A stretch of 64,000 bases of DNA from Parasponia andersonii (GCA_002914805.1 JXTB01000099.1:290971-354970); one strand, 5' to 3'. Counted from the first letter of the stretch, positions 20,965 through 34,672 are shown. Numbers and translations are program-made. Notes: generated by a model from the letters alone, not told the origin.

Positions 20965-23900
20965 ATGAATAAGCTTCGGGTGGCAACTACACGTTCCGAC
21001 GACAAGGCCATGGAGTCCAGAAAATCTGGTCACAAACTTGCTGAAACAATTCATTCTCTACTAGGATGGAAATCACATGTAACTTCCAACTGGGTCAAAT
21101 CTGTGTGTGATATAATGAAAAGTATTCCATCTGAAGCAGCATCCATTGCCTTAAAACCAACAAATGGTGTAACGAGGGAATCCACGGAGAAGACAACTGA
21201 TGAATTGCGTAATGCCATTTCAAAGATTGAAGGTAATGTTGCTAGCACCCACTAGTGCATTTGAAAAACAACCATACTTATGTCTTCAATCCAGAATCAC
21301 CTTTTTGTTCTCTCAACAGATGAACTTGTGATTTTAACGGGCTACATAAATCAACTGAACGTACAGAGAAGGCAAGTCCTAAATGAGTATCTGGATATGA
21401 GAGGTCAGTCATCTTTAACTTGAAACAATAGAAAGTACATGTTAAACGAAAAAATAGAATATTGTGATCCCCAAATGTTGTTTAGGAAAGTGTTAGCCAT
21501 ACGAAAAGTTAAATGATTCAACTCCCAAAAAATTAAGTATATAATGTCATCAGGGTATTCGACAATAGAACGAACTCAGCATAAATAATTCTCGGTTATG
21601 AGCTTACCAAATTCGCCATTGCAGGGAACATTCGTGTGTTTTGTCGTATTAGACCCATTGCAGTTGGGGAGAACTCTGGCCGTTTAAAACCTGTTGCAGC
21701 TTTGGATTCAAGTAAGGTCCTTTTAAAACTAGCCGAGAACAAGAGCAAAACTTACAGTTATGACAAGGTTTTCCACCCAGGTTCATCACAAGGTGCTACA
21801 TTCTTCTTACTTATGATAAGTACGACCAGTTTGTCATATACTAACACTCACACAAGTGCTACCCGTCTTTTGACTAAAAATTTTGATGTGTAATTTCAGA
21901 TGAAGTCTTTGCAGAAGTTGAGCCAGTCATCAAGTCGGCCTTGGATGGTTACAATGCCTGCATATTTGCATATGGACAGACTGGGACAGGAAAAAGCTTC
22001 ACCATGGTGAGCACCATATTAGGCCATATGGAACTAGTCACATGCTTATGACACATTAAAAGTCATGAAACATCAAGGCAAATCACGTTTAAGAGAAACA
22101 AGGATACCGGACTACTAATACTGAAGATTCAGTATCTTGATCTGAAACGCCATTGCATGACCAGATTTGGCTTATCATTTTCACTTTAAAAATGTGACTC
22201 AAAAGACTTTAAGATACCGACACAGTACAAACAAACAATGAATATGCATGCTGACTGTTCTTGTTTCTTGTCCTATATATTGTAGGAAGGTACTCCAGAT
22301 TCACCCGGAGTGGTAGCTCGAGCAATGGAAGCAACATTTAAACAGGCAGTGGATAGCAACCGTGTGTTTGTCTTCAATTTCAGCATGCTTGAAATTTACC
22401 TAGGAAACCTAAAAGACTTGCTTGTTCCTCAGCCAACAAAAGCAATGGATCCTATGCCACCATGGTAAGTGTACGGCTAGATAAACATGCAGATCGCAGA
22501 TGCACATGCATGCTTACTAAAATACAAAGTCATTTATATTTATTAACATCTCAAGAAACACACGTAGGCTTGAAAATTCCATTACGTGTTCCGCCATTAC
22601 ATTTTGAGCATTAAGGGTAATTCTGACTAAATTTAATATATCTAACTTTGACATTCAGAATAAACTAATGTATTGTTATAGGCTGAACAAAGGAAAAGAA
22701 AAATAAACACTGCTGTAAAAACTGATTATTATTAACTTGTAATAATAGAGAAATACGGTATACTCTCTTTTATAGAGAGAAAACCATGTACAGGGAATAA
22801 AAGCGTGTTCAGATTCCTATAAATTAGGAATTGATAAATACAGCAAATAAAAATAAAAACATATCAAGATAATTATTATAAAATCAAATGACACCTAAGA
22901 GATAAGATTTATCTCCTAAAAATCAGGCTGACAACCAAATCTGCCATGATTACAACATTCCCCCTCAAGCTGAACTAAAAATATTGAATAATCCTAGCTT
23001 GTCTTCTAGCTTTTCAAAGGTTGACCTAGGAAGACTTTTTGTCAAAATGTTAGCCACTTGCTCGCTTGTAAAAAGATAAACCATGCAAATTTCCCCTGCC
23101 TCAATTTTCTCCTTAATAAAATGTTTATCAACTTCAACATGTTTTATTCGATCATGAAACACAGGATTGTAAGAAATGCTTACGACTGCCTTGTTATTGC
23201 AATATAACTTCATAGGCTGGACAATTTCGACTCCTAATTCTTTCAGAGGCATCTTTAACCATAACAACTCACATACATCTTGAGCAATGGCTCTAAACTC
23301 GGCCTCAGCGCTGTTCCTGGCAACAACAAATTGTTTCTTACTTCTCCAAGTAACTAGATTTCCCCACACAAAAGTACAGTATCCAGAGGTTGATTTTCTA
23401 TCTGTAATAGAACCAGCCCAATCAGCATCTGTAAGGGCTTCAATACTTCTGTTCTCATTCTTCTTGAAAAATAAACCTTTTCTAGGTGTTCCCTTAAGAT
23501 ATAGCAAAATTCTAAAGACGGTTTCCATATGTTCTTCACAAGGAGTGTGCATGAATTGACTAACCATGCTACTTGCAAAAGCTATGACAGGTCTTACATG
23601 GGACAGGTAGATAAGTCATCCAACAAGGCATTGATACCTTCCTTTATCAACAGGTGTTCCTTTTTGAATGCTTCCCAATTTGAAATTCTGATCCAATGGA
23701 GTAGCAACTAGTTTGCATCCCAGCATGCCAGTTTCTTTTAAGAGATTTAAAGTATACTTTCTTTGTGAGATCGATATACCTTTCTTACTTCTTGCAACTT
23801 CCATACCAAGAAAATACCATAAAGCCCCCAAGTCTTTAATCTCAAATTCTGTAGCAAGAGCAATTTTCAACCTTTCTATCTCTGTCACATCATCTCTTTT

Positions 23901-26900
23901 GAGTATTATATCTTCCACATACACAATTAGTATAGTGATTCTGCCATTCTTTTTGCTATAAAAAAGTGTCGGATTACCTTGAGCTTGCATGTACCCTTGT
24001 CTTCGAATAGCTTTTGTAAATCTATCAAACTAGGCTCGTGGATATTATTTTAGGCCATAAAGAGATTTTTTCAGTCTACATACCTTAACTGCCTTTCTGT
24101 CTTCATCAAACCTAGGAGGAAGATCCATGTACATTTCTTCTTCCACATCACTGTTAAGGAATGCATTTTTAACATCAAACTGATGGAGTTTCCAATCTAG
24201 ATTCGTAGCTAGAGATAAAAGAACACGAATAGTATTCAATTTAGCCATAAGAGCAAAGGTCTCTTGATAATCAACTCTATAAGTTTAGGTAAAACCTTTT
24301 GCAACCAATCTTGCCTTGTATCGTTCTACTGATCCGTCTGAATTGTACTTTACTGTAAACACCCACTTACATCCAACTGTACTTTTGTCCCTGGGTCTGT
24401 GTACCACGTGTCATGTCTCATTTTTCTTAAGAGCGAGTATCTCTTCCATGATAGCTCTTTGCCCCTCGGGTTTTTGTAGGGCCTCTTGAATATTTTTCGG
24501 AATCTCTACTAATAGGTTAGTAATAAATGCCCGAAGACAAGGACCTAGATGGTTATAGGTCACGAAATTAGAGATAAGGTGTTGAGTACATGATCTAACA
24601 CTCTTTCTCAAGGCAATAGTAACATCAAGATCATTAATAATAGGAGTCGGATTTTGAACTTGTATACCTGATTCGAGTATAGACTCTTGGCCAAGTTAAG
24701 AGTCTACAAAGGGTTTTACTCCTTTTGAATTTTGTCTCTGCAAGTAAACATGAAGTATGGGTTGTAGTTGTGAATCTCCTCCAATTTTTGATTGATCATT
24801 GGTGTTTGATGGCAACGATGAAGCCCTAGTTTCAGTGTCGTGTAAAGTACCAGGCTGATGAGGATGAGACTTGAAGGAACTCTCAAGAGAACTAGGTGTG
24901 ATAGCAGGAATTATAGACTCAGATAGACTTTCGGGAATTATAGACTCGGATGGACCTTCGAGAGGACTGGGTTCAAGTACTAAAGGGCTGGTGTGATGAG
25001 GATATGTTTCCCAAAAATTGACTTCATCTTCATTCTGTCTATTCTTCCCCTGAAGGAAATTTTTGGCCTAGAAGGGTGTATTCTCAAAAAAGGTGACATT
25101 CATCGAGACAAAGTATCTACATTTTTCCAGCGAATAACATTTATAACCTTTTTGTGTTGCAGAATAGCCAAGAAAAATGCAATTTAAGGCCTTAGGATCC
25201 AATTTACTTTTTTCACGATCATGTATACATAAGCTTGACACCCAAATATTTTAAGGAGTATGTTAGAGAACATCTTGGAACAGGTGGGATGTATATTAGT
25301 TAGAGTTTGAAGAGGTGTTTGAAATTGTAAAACACGGGTAGGCATACGATTTATGAGAAAACAGGCAGTTAAGACAACATCCTCTCAAAAAATTTTTGGT
25401 ATATTTGAGGTAAACATTAAAGCTCTAGCAACTTCAAGAAGATGACGATTTTTTCTTTTAGTAATACCATTTTGTTAAAAAAAAAATCTCCTAGTATGGA
25501 ATTAAAATATTCTTTCCCATTGTCCGTATGAAAAATTCTTACTTTTGTATTATATTGATTTTGGACCATTGAAAAGAAAATTTTAAATTTGGGTAGCTTC
25601 GGATTTTTCTCTTAACAAATATACCCAATGAACCCGAGAATGGTCATCTATGAAAGTAATAAACCAACGTTTACTAGAGACATGTGTAATGCGAGAACGA
25701 CCCCAAATATCACTATGGATTAAGGAAAAAGGTTGAGATGCTTTGTAAGGTTTAGGAGGAAACACAAAACATTGATGTTTAGCTAATTGACACACTTCAC
25801 ACTCAAACATGTCTTTATTCCGAAACAACAAAGGAAATAACTTTCTCATACAAGAAAAACTAAGGTGGTCCAACCTGAGATGCCACATCATTATTTCTTG
25901 TTCTCTAGATGAAAATCCACAACTAGCAATTTGTACTTGTTTACTATGAGAGACATCCTTCTTCAAGTAATAAAGCCCTTGTATTCTCTAGCACTGCCAA
26001 TTGTCTTCCTAAATTTCAGGTCCTGAAATATACAAGTAGAGCATGAGAAGTTGGCTACACAGTTCGAATCCTTTGTCAATTTACTAATAGACAGTAAATT
26101 ATAAGACAATTTTGGTACATGCAACACAGATTTAAGGATCATATTTTTACCAATCCTTGCGTCTCCTATACCAGCAACCGTAGAGTGTGAGCCATCAGCA
26201 ATTTTTAACTTTAATGTTTCCATGACTTGGTGTATAAGAACAAAAGAAATTAGCATATCCTGTCATATGATCTGTTGCCCCCGAATCTACAATCTAAGGA
26301 TCAATTTCTTCTAGACAGCTATCTAGGGTAGTCAAAAAAGTACCTTTTTGGACAAGAAGTGAGGATCCGAAAGATGAACCTTGGTGAGATGGAGTAGTAG
26401 ATGTCTGTTTTGCTTGCTGGGCTCCAGGAATTTGTGTACTGATCAATTTGCAAATCTGTTCAAGTTGTTCTTTTGACAAGGACAAACTTGCCCCCATGTC
26501 TCCTTGTTTGGTGGTCTGTTCAGCTATTGTTTGGAATCCCTTAGGCCGAGATTTCCAGTTTAGGAGTTTTCCATGTAACTTCTAACAAGTATCTCTGGTA
26601 TGATTGGTTCGTTGACAATGATCACACCAAAGATTTCCCCTTCGTTGATTTCTGCCTGATTCCCTGTTTGAATTCTCAGGTCCTCTTGATACAAAAGCAG
26701 AATTATCAAGGGAATTAGTTACTCTGGATTCCCCTAACATAACCTATTTACGATGTTCTTCTTTCCTCACCTCAGCAAAAGCTTCATATATAGCGGATAG
26801 AGGGTTAATTCCAATCAACCTTCCACACACCTCATCCAGATCTTTATTTAGACCTGCAAGGAAGTCAAAAATTCTTTCTTTGTTAACCAGGGCCTGATAA

Positions 26901-29900
26901 TGATACTGACAAGTAGTACACCATGGTGTATTGTAGAAATCGTCAACATCTTGCCAAAGCTTAGTGAGAGTGTTGTACTCTGTAACATCCAACTCAGATT
27001 GAGTCAGGTTTCTGGCTTCGAATAACTGGGCTGAGTTTACTAGATCAGAATATAGTCTTTTAACAGCTTCCCACATAGCTTTTGCTGTCTTATAGTGAAG
27101 AAAATTTTCTCAAACTTTATCCTCCATGGAGTTGATAAGCCATGCCATAACCATGGAATTTTGAGAATCCCAAGTATGGAATTGGGGATCTCCTTTCGGT
27201 TTTTCAGCAGTGCCATCTAAATAGCCATGTCTTCCTCTTCCTCGGATCACCATTTGGACAACAAGAGACCACTAATAATAACTTTTGCCATTGAGTTTGT
27301 GAGAGGTAATTTGAAGTGATGAGACATCAGAATAAGCAGTTTAGATACTGTGGGGTTATGGCTTGAGGTAACCTCAGAACTATTACCACCGCTACCTCCT
27401 CTGAGTGCCATTTTATACATGGCCTTTTCCTCTCAACTTCAATCCGGCTCTTATACCATATAGGCCGAAGGAAAAGAAAAATAAACACAGCCGTAAAAAC
27501 TGATTATTATTAACTTATAATAATAGAGAAATAGAGTATACTCCCTTTTATATAGAGAAAACCGTGTACAGGGAATAAAAGCGTGTTCAGATTCCTATAA
27601 ATTAGGAATTGATAAATACAGCAAATAAAAATAAAAAACATATCAAGATAATTACTATAAAATCAAATGGCACCTCCGAGATAAGATTTATCTCCTAAAA
27701 ATCAGGCTGACAACCAAATCTGCCGTGATTTCCGACAATTGTAACTGCAATGTGATGTCCTCATGTACTTTAACTAAGATGCCCAACACTATTTGGAAGA
27801 ATATATGGCTAAGGAGTAACACCAAGGACACCAACTTCATGCGCCAAACCTATACCAACTAATAACAAATTTTCAAGTACTAGTATCTCAACTGTAAAAA
27901 CTACATAATCCAAAACTTGCCACTATTAGTTGAAGCATAAAATCTAGTAGATGAAGTTGGTGCCCTTAACAATACTTTAAATTAAGATACTTTTGGTGTA
28001 GCAGATTCTTGAAATTACCCAGCTACAATTATCAAAACCAACCAAAGAATCAGAGAAATGAGAAAGCTACTAAGATAATCAGTTTCTTCTTTTGTATCCA
28101 CAAAATTTCTATCAACGTTTCTTCCTATAGGCATTAACTTACTTGAGTACTTGATGCTTGTATCTGTCACATATGACATTAAAAATAAGAACTAAGACGA
28201 GTTTACCCTTGACAGCCTGAGGTTGGTTGACAAAGATAAGGAGAGAAACAGAGGGAAAGGGAGTCCAAGAGTGAAGAGAACTAGAAAAAGAGGAAATGAT
28301 AACTCATTTAGTCCATCATCAAGTCTGCACCCAAATACAAAACTAAATTAGAAAGCAACCTTTTCACCACCCAAAAACTTTTTAAGCACAAGTAACTAGT
28401 ATAAGAGAATACAATATTTAGCCTAGTATTTGTATGTACTGTGTGCCTTTGATTCTATTATTTACATCTATTCTCCACCTGGTGATGGAAATTATAAGAT
28501 TGAAATTGAAAGCCTATACTAGGAGTAAAATAGAGTGTACATATCTTTATTACTAGATAGTATTGGTTGCAAAGCTTTAGGGTGAAAATTCCTTTTATTA
28601 TAAAACGTTTTAGATTTATATGTTGGGTAGAATTTTCATTGATGAATTCTTAGCTAATCGCTCTTGACTCTTTGTCTCTTATCCTTCCAACTTCTCCAAC
28701 TCTTTGCCTCTCTTGCCCTACTTCTGTCACTGGTCCTGCATCATAGAGCTATCAGCCTAATAGAGTTCAATAAGTTTCATTGTCTCTTTTTTTTCCCCAT
28801 TATATTGGTACTTAAAAATAAATTGGAAAGCACACTTATAGGCTAATAACTACTATTTGTTGTGTCATTTGACTTAGAAAGCCATAAGTGAATATACACT
28901 CTAGGGTGCCAGGATGTGTGTGCATGCGTGGGTGAAGAAAGTGTGTGGACATATATGAATTTGTGTGCATGCTCAAATAAAATTCATGTAAACTTTCATC
29001 CATGTGAATTATAAAAACCTCATTCCTAGGTTAAAAAAAAATTATGCGAAATGACTCGTGCATTCCAATTCAAATGATGAAGAAAAAAGTGAAGATTGAT
29101 ATGAAGAGAAGAATTCTGAAATGTTCTTCATATTATCAATGTAGGTAGAGAAGGAAATAAATAGGATAAATAGCAACAGGTTTGTCATTCAAATCCCTTA
29201 AGTCTAGGCAACAAATCAAAAAAAGAAATCTGAATAATAAAACCTAATCTCTAAAGATCATACAATATAAAACCGGAATCCTATAAATAAGGAAATAATC
29301 TTATGGATAAATCTACAAAAAGAAAAGGCAAATCTTGAAGATCTTAAAAATATGAGGCCCAACATCCAATTTATGCATATATATTTTGCATGTGTAATAG
29401 GGCTGGTCTGGTTCAAGTTCTTGGAAAGATGATGAACAAAAAAGGGGTGAAAAGGAGGAAAACATGCAAATGTAGTAGCAACAGATTGAAAGTTGTAGTA
29501 TGTATATGACTTATTAGAACAAAAGAAGATAATCGGAAAAACTCTCACAGTATGTACAATTATCCTTGTTAAACACAGTTCAGTCAACTGAGCCTCTCAA
29601 TGTCATCTTGCATATGTGTGAATTTCTTGGCCACTTTCTTTTTAGACTTCTATTTGCTAGATGTATTAAATGCTTTCTAAGATAATTTTATTCTTCTGTA
29701 AACAGTCTCTCAATCCAAACAGATCCAAAGGGAGGGATTGAAATTGACAACCTTGTGGCTATTCGAGTGACTGACTCCAACCAAGCTTTGAAGCTGTACA
29801 GATTAGGATGCAGTTTTCGATCAACTGCTTCCACGAATTCTAACAGAACATCAAGCAGATCACATTGGTAAGAACTTGCCCTATTAAAAACTTAGTCAAC

Positions 29901-32900
29901 TTTAGAAAACCAAACCTTGTCTTGAGAGAAAAAAGTTTATGTCCTAACTAAAATATTTCTCTTTTCTGAGTTTACTAATGCTCTTTTCCAGCTTGATCCG
30001 CTTATCGATCACATGTCTTGATGCTCCTGAGAGGAGGCGAGAAACAAATAAAATATGGTTTGTTGACCTTGGGGGGAGTGAGCGTGTTCTAAAGACAAAG
30101 GCATCGGGGAGAAGACTTGATGAAGGGAAAGCCATCAACTTGTCACTTTCTGCTCTTGGAGATGTCATACATGCCCTTCAGAAGAAAAACTGTCATGTAC
30201 CTTATAGGTAACTGCGACGCTCACTGAATCTTTAATCCATATAATCTAGGTAAATTCCATGTATCCTTTTCCAAAAGTAAGATCTGCAAGTCATATCCTT
30301 CATTTAAAAATAAAGAGGCAAGACTCCAGTAGAAGTATATTGTAGCAACCAATGTTCATTTAGTCAAACTGGGATTCAAGAATCCAAGAAGGGGCTTTTT
30401 GGGAACTAACTAGTTTTTTCCTAACCTGCTCTTTATGTCGGTGAGATAGACGGACAAGTTTTCAACTACTCTTTCAGCTTCAAAAATTTTCAGCAAAGTG
30501 ATATTTTATGTTCATTTATGATATTATATAGCTCTTGGCTAATCGTATAGCTCCTTCATCATTGCAAAGAGAACAATGATAGAGACAAAATTTACACACA
30601 AGTCACACACAATGATATTGTATGTTTTCTAGGCGCCCATGTTTCTTCAAAATGGGATAATACCATGTGCATGATTTGTTAAAAAAGAATGCCACATCAT
30701 TACGTGTGACTTTGGATTGTAAATTTTGTGTTCCTAGCACTGCTCTTACAAAAATAAGCCCTAATGAGAACCTTACGTGACTTCTGACAGGAACAGCAAG
30801 CTAACACAAGTTCTAAAAGATTCCCTCGGTAATCCTTTTTCCACCCTGGAACATATTAGCTGTCTTATCTTAAATGACTACCAAGATTATTGAATATCTC
30901 TACTTACCATATATACCGCATACATGAGGATGTTCTGTTCTTACGTTTAAGGTGTGTCATTTTGGGCTCATTCTAGGAAAAAAATTATTTCAGAGATGGA
31001 AAGACTGATTTCTTGAAAAGAGCTAGACTTGTTTGTTCACATTTTAAGAATATCGTCAGATTTCCCAGGTTCAATTTTTTTCTTAGCTTGACATATTTTC
31101 CGTAACTTCAGGAGAGGATTCAAAAACTCTGATGCTAGTGCATGTGAGTCCAAGAGAAGACGATCTATGTGAGACAGTGTGCTCTTTAAATTTTGCAACA
31201 AGGGTGAGAAGCATTCATTTAGGGAACATGGACTCGACTGTAAGTAAATTTAACATTNATAATGACACATTTGGACAGTAAGTTTTTATATTGGAGCATT
31301 ATGCAAGCAAACCTGCTTTAATTAAATTTGACTAAAATTTTACTTTAAACCATTAAAATTTCATCTTATTTAAATTTTCTATTAAAATTTCACTTAATTG
31401 TTTAAATTTCAAGGCGAACATAGCTAAACGGTGAAAATTTTATTGATTTTTCACTTTTTTTTAGACTCAGGGGGATCACTAAAAGTATTTCTGGTCTGGG
31501 GTGTGACAGTAATTTTGACATAAATCACAATGTTTTAGTGTAATTTTTCCAACATATAAGTGTCGATTGGTTGCAACTCACACACAAGTTGCATATGAAC
31601 AAATATTGACCTATTTTTAAGAGCTTTCTTTTGTCCATGACGAAAAAAAGATCCATATGTTACGAACATGGATAACCTACAATAAAAAAATTGTCTTCAA
31701 ACATTTAACATGATAACAAGACTCTATTTTGTTATCTGTCTAAGATATTGTGATCACTCTCAATGGAACATTCAAAATTTAATTACATTACATAAATCTA
31801 GAAATAAAAATATTTACATAAAGAAAAAAACAAGAATTCTAAATATGTACAGGTTGCTTTTTCAAGTTCAAGGGTAGTGTTCAACAAAGAATGCACAATT
31901 ATTTTGAAAGGACCAGACTGGGACTCCAACCTAGAGGGATCGCCAGTAGCCCCTAACAATGTGCAACTTTCCCAACCTTCCCCAATTGCAAACCCTGTGA
32001 CTCATAAACCCTACATTGCTATAGTTTCACTCTTGATCATCCTATTGATACATCAGTATTCAAGCTTTCTAAATCTTAACATAAACAAACTCCAAATCTT
32101 GTGTTCAACGTGCACTTCACAAAATTAAAACACCAGAATCAATTCTTGTACGACCAGTTATTTCTGCAGTATTTTCACACAGCTATACCTATAGTTGGTT
32201 TAGGCAGCTGTCATTCTACATTACATTTTACAGACTCCCCGAATACAAAATTCTTCATACTATCAAAAAGTTAAAAGCATCCACATAGAAGCTATTTGTC
32301 AAAATAAAAACTAGTTTGGAGATGAGCGGGCTTACTTGATCACTAAGTAGGTTGCCATGACTTGAATGTTCTTTGATTCAAAACTGATGCATTTGGACAT
32401 TTCAACCAAAGTAACGTTAAAAAGTTGAACTAGATTCAAGTTCAATATCTTAAGCACACCAACAAAGAAAAACACATGCCTTTAAATGATGAACCTTATA
32501 TGACCATTATTGGCGTTGATCTTGGTGTTACATATTTAGTCAATACGTTATGTCTAATATAAACCAAATACAGTTAGAAGATCTTACATTGGCACTATAA
32601 TGTTGCCTAATGTAGATTCCATATGAAACATTGTGATAAGCCCTCATATTATCCGCTAATTGTTTTAGAAAACACGTCATATTAATATTTGACAATATAA
32701 CTTATTAGCATTCAAAGAACTATTTAGGTACTGGATTAGCTAGAAATGCCATCTCAGATCAACATCTAAATTAAAGTGAAATTTTCCCGCATCAAGATTT
32801 TTAACTACAAAAACCCTGACCCTTAGATTGATAAATTGAAAATCAGGAAGACAGAGAGAGGAAGGAAATTGCAATAGCACACCTGCAGCAAAAAATGGAA

Positions 32901-34672
32901 ATGATTGAAGATGAGCGCCAAGATGTTAGAAGAAACATCAAAAAGTTAAATGAGGAACTAGAAAAACTAACAGGGACAGCTCCATCTTCTAATGAGCAAC
33001 TGGAAGGTTCTCATTTATTGACTGTATATGACCAACATAATCTTGAAAGAACAAGGAGCAAGACTACAGAGGTTACAGCAGCTACTTTATCACGGATACC
33101 AAGATTTATGAAGCCCACTGTTTGCAGCAGACAAAAATCTGGAGCAGATCACCAAACATGTGAAGAGAAAGTCAAAGTTCCTGCAAGAAGGAGAAGGCCA
33201 TTGTCCCAGCGTGCTGAGTCTGTGAGTTTCCCTGTAAAGCGTACATCAGAAAACAATTCAGAATGCAGTTTCTCAAGAAATAGCTGTTTGGTGGATTTGA
33301 ATGTGAAAAGTAATGCAGATGAAACAGAATACAGTCAAGATGCAAATGAATGTGATCTTAAAAGTATAACATTTGCAGAACAGGAAACATCATCAAAGAG
33401 TTCAGTTCAGCAAAAGAGTTGTCTGGACAACAGTGACAGATATGGAAAAAGAAAGAAAAATAGCTTTATCTCTACAAACTTTGCGAAGGTCGACAATTGG
33501 CTACGTTTACACAAGAACGAACCTACTGTTAGTAGTGTTTCTCATAAGAGCAAACGGGTTCTAGCAATTCCTGTCCCAGAGAAGAGACAAACATGTAAAG
33601 GAAAGAAGGAAGGCGATTGGCAACATCAAGAGGGGAATAACTTTAAATTTACTAAGAGCAAGAGTGCAAACAAAGAAAAACTGGATAATTTTGTTGATGC
33701 TGCAGGATCTGGAAGGTCGAAACAAGAAGTAGAAACTCATAAACCTTCAATAAATCTGGACAATTTTATCAACAGGGACTCAAGAGATCAGTCCATAGAT
33801 CCACTGAATATACTCAATGGCGATACAATACACACAACAAGTTTGGCAGATCTGTTGATGGAGGAAAACAAATGTAGCTCATTTTCACCGCCCAAAATCT
33901 TGGACAGTAGTTTTTATCCGAATAATGATGGTAACGAGGTGAATAAAACATTTGCTATGCAGGAAGAAGGCAGTACACAATCTTCAGATAATCTCTCTCC
34001 AGAAAACAATGAATGGTGCAAATTATCTCCCCCAAAATTAGCCCCTTGTACATTTGGAACAAGAGGAGATTCCGGCTCATCAATGTCAGTATCAGAACAA
34101 GAACTACAACATTTGCAATTGCCTACAGAGATGTCAGTATCAGAACAAGGACTACAATATTCACAAGTGCCTTCGGAGATAGGTACCAATGAAAGTGAGA
34201 GTGAAGACATGGGCACAATAGATCAGATATTGGAAAATTCAAGCACAGAGACGTGGTCAAGACCTGGTATACAAAACATGAGAACTCAAAGGGCCTTATT
34301 CATTGACAATGAAAATCCAAAAGAACCAATCATGACATCAGTGAAATTGCAAGAAAATACAGAAACCTCAGGTAAGAGCACAAATTTGTACAACTAAAAT
34401 ATAGGTCTTGTTTTACTGGTTCTTTTCTCTTGAGTATGAATAGCTCCAAAGGGACCTTATCTAGTATAAGAAACTACAACAAACAAGTATTACGTTTTTT
34501 TTTTCTTTTTTTCCTATTCGTGATCTGACATCTTTCTCTTGTTCCATTCTTGTCAGGAATATGTCATTATTTCATAGGGAAAATTCAGATACTTTGGGAC
34601 AGTGCCCTTTTAGCATTAGGATTTCATAATTTGGGACTTGAGCACGAGTTTTTTCATGGTTTAATGCTTTAA
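20965..34672 (+). CDS. kinesin-14 family motor protein, 11 coding exons
   Basis: Microtubule motor of the plant kinesin-14 group, most like the KIN-14T type (tentative, from memory). Exons: 20965-21232, 21320-21403, 21625-21792, 21900-22006, 22286-22464, 29706-29867, 29992-30207, 30791-30828, 31112-31239, 32847-34371, 34557-34672. All junctions are GT-AG and phases agree, giving 2,991 bp (996 residues plus stop). The start is the first ATG after an in-frame stop at 20,941. Residues 1-117 form an N-terminal extension. The motor runs about 118-445: P-loop GQTGTGKS (199-206), switch I NRTSSRSH (315-322), switch II DLGGSE (348-353; most kinesins have DLAGSE), then YRNSKLT. A short charged, probably coiled-coil segment (about 450-485) and a long low-complexity tail with [11 protein letters not shown] follow. 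The last exon adds a hydrophobic end containing [11 protein letters not shown]. The reading frame is open throughout, so the gene looks functional despite the copia element in intron 5. Confidence 0.92.
22677..27737 (-). mobile_element. full-length Ty1/copia retrotransposon in the kinesin intron
   Basis: 5,061 bp, antisense to the host gene. LTRs at 22,677-22,957 (3') and 27,459-27,737 (5'), about 94% identical by eye. Perfect 5-bp target duplication ATTGT at 22,672-22,676 and 27,738-27,742. The primer-binding site (minus strand TGGTATAAGAG, initiator-Met type with one change) abuts the 5' LTR, and the polypurine tract (minus GCTTGAGGGGGAA) is at about 22,958-22,970. The LTRs begin TGTCGGAAAT or TGTTGTAATC on the minus strand. 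Confidence 0.92.
22965..27411 (-). pseudogene. copia gag-pol polyprotein, degraded
   Basis: Reads from an ATG at 27,409-27,411 (MALRGGSG). Gag with a CCHC-type knuckle near 26,600-26,640 ([10 protein letters not shown], last Cys shifted or lost). Protease [11 protein letters not shown] near 26,270 (active-site DSG kept). GAG-pre-integrase with histidines near 25,870, integrase core near 25,650-25,780. Reverse transcriptase 23,600-24,370 with YVED where YVDD is usual (near 23,915), RNase H 22,965-23,567 (TDADWAG, then the terminal ADILTK-like motif). Several stops and frameshifts interrupt it, so it is not expected to work. Confidence 0.85.
31258..31258. other. single ambiguous base in kinesin intron 9
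   Basis: One N, 19 bases past the exon 9 donor. Unlike the other two Ns in the window, I see no duplicated flank beside it. The coding sequence is unaffected. Confidence 0.6.

Larger units (their letters stand above)
22465..29705 (+). other. kinesin intron 5, 7.2 kb, enlarged by a copia insertion
   Basis: Donor GTAAGT at 22,465, acceptor ...TGTAAACAG at 29,705. It joins codon fragments TG and T (Cys 269), restoring the conserved motor sequence on both sides. Without the 5,061-bp copia element and one TSD copy (5,066 bp), the intron would be about 2.2 kb. The rest (27,743-29,705) holds a small inverted repeat near 27,820-27,960 and no other gene that I can see. Confidence 0.85.

Noticed and set aside
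34372..34397. Kinesin ending at the stop at 34,397
   Set aside because: This requires reading through a good splice donor; the alternative last exon is in phase and gives a structured tail.
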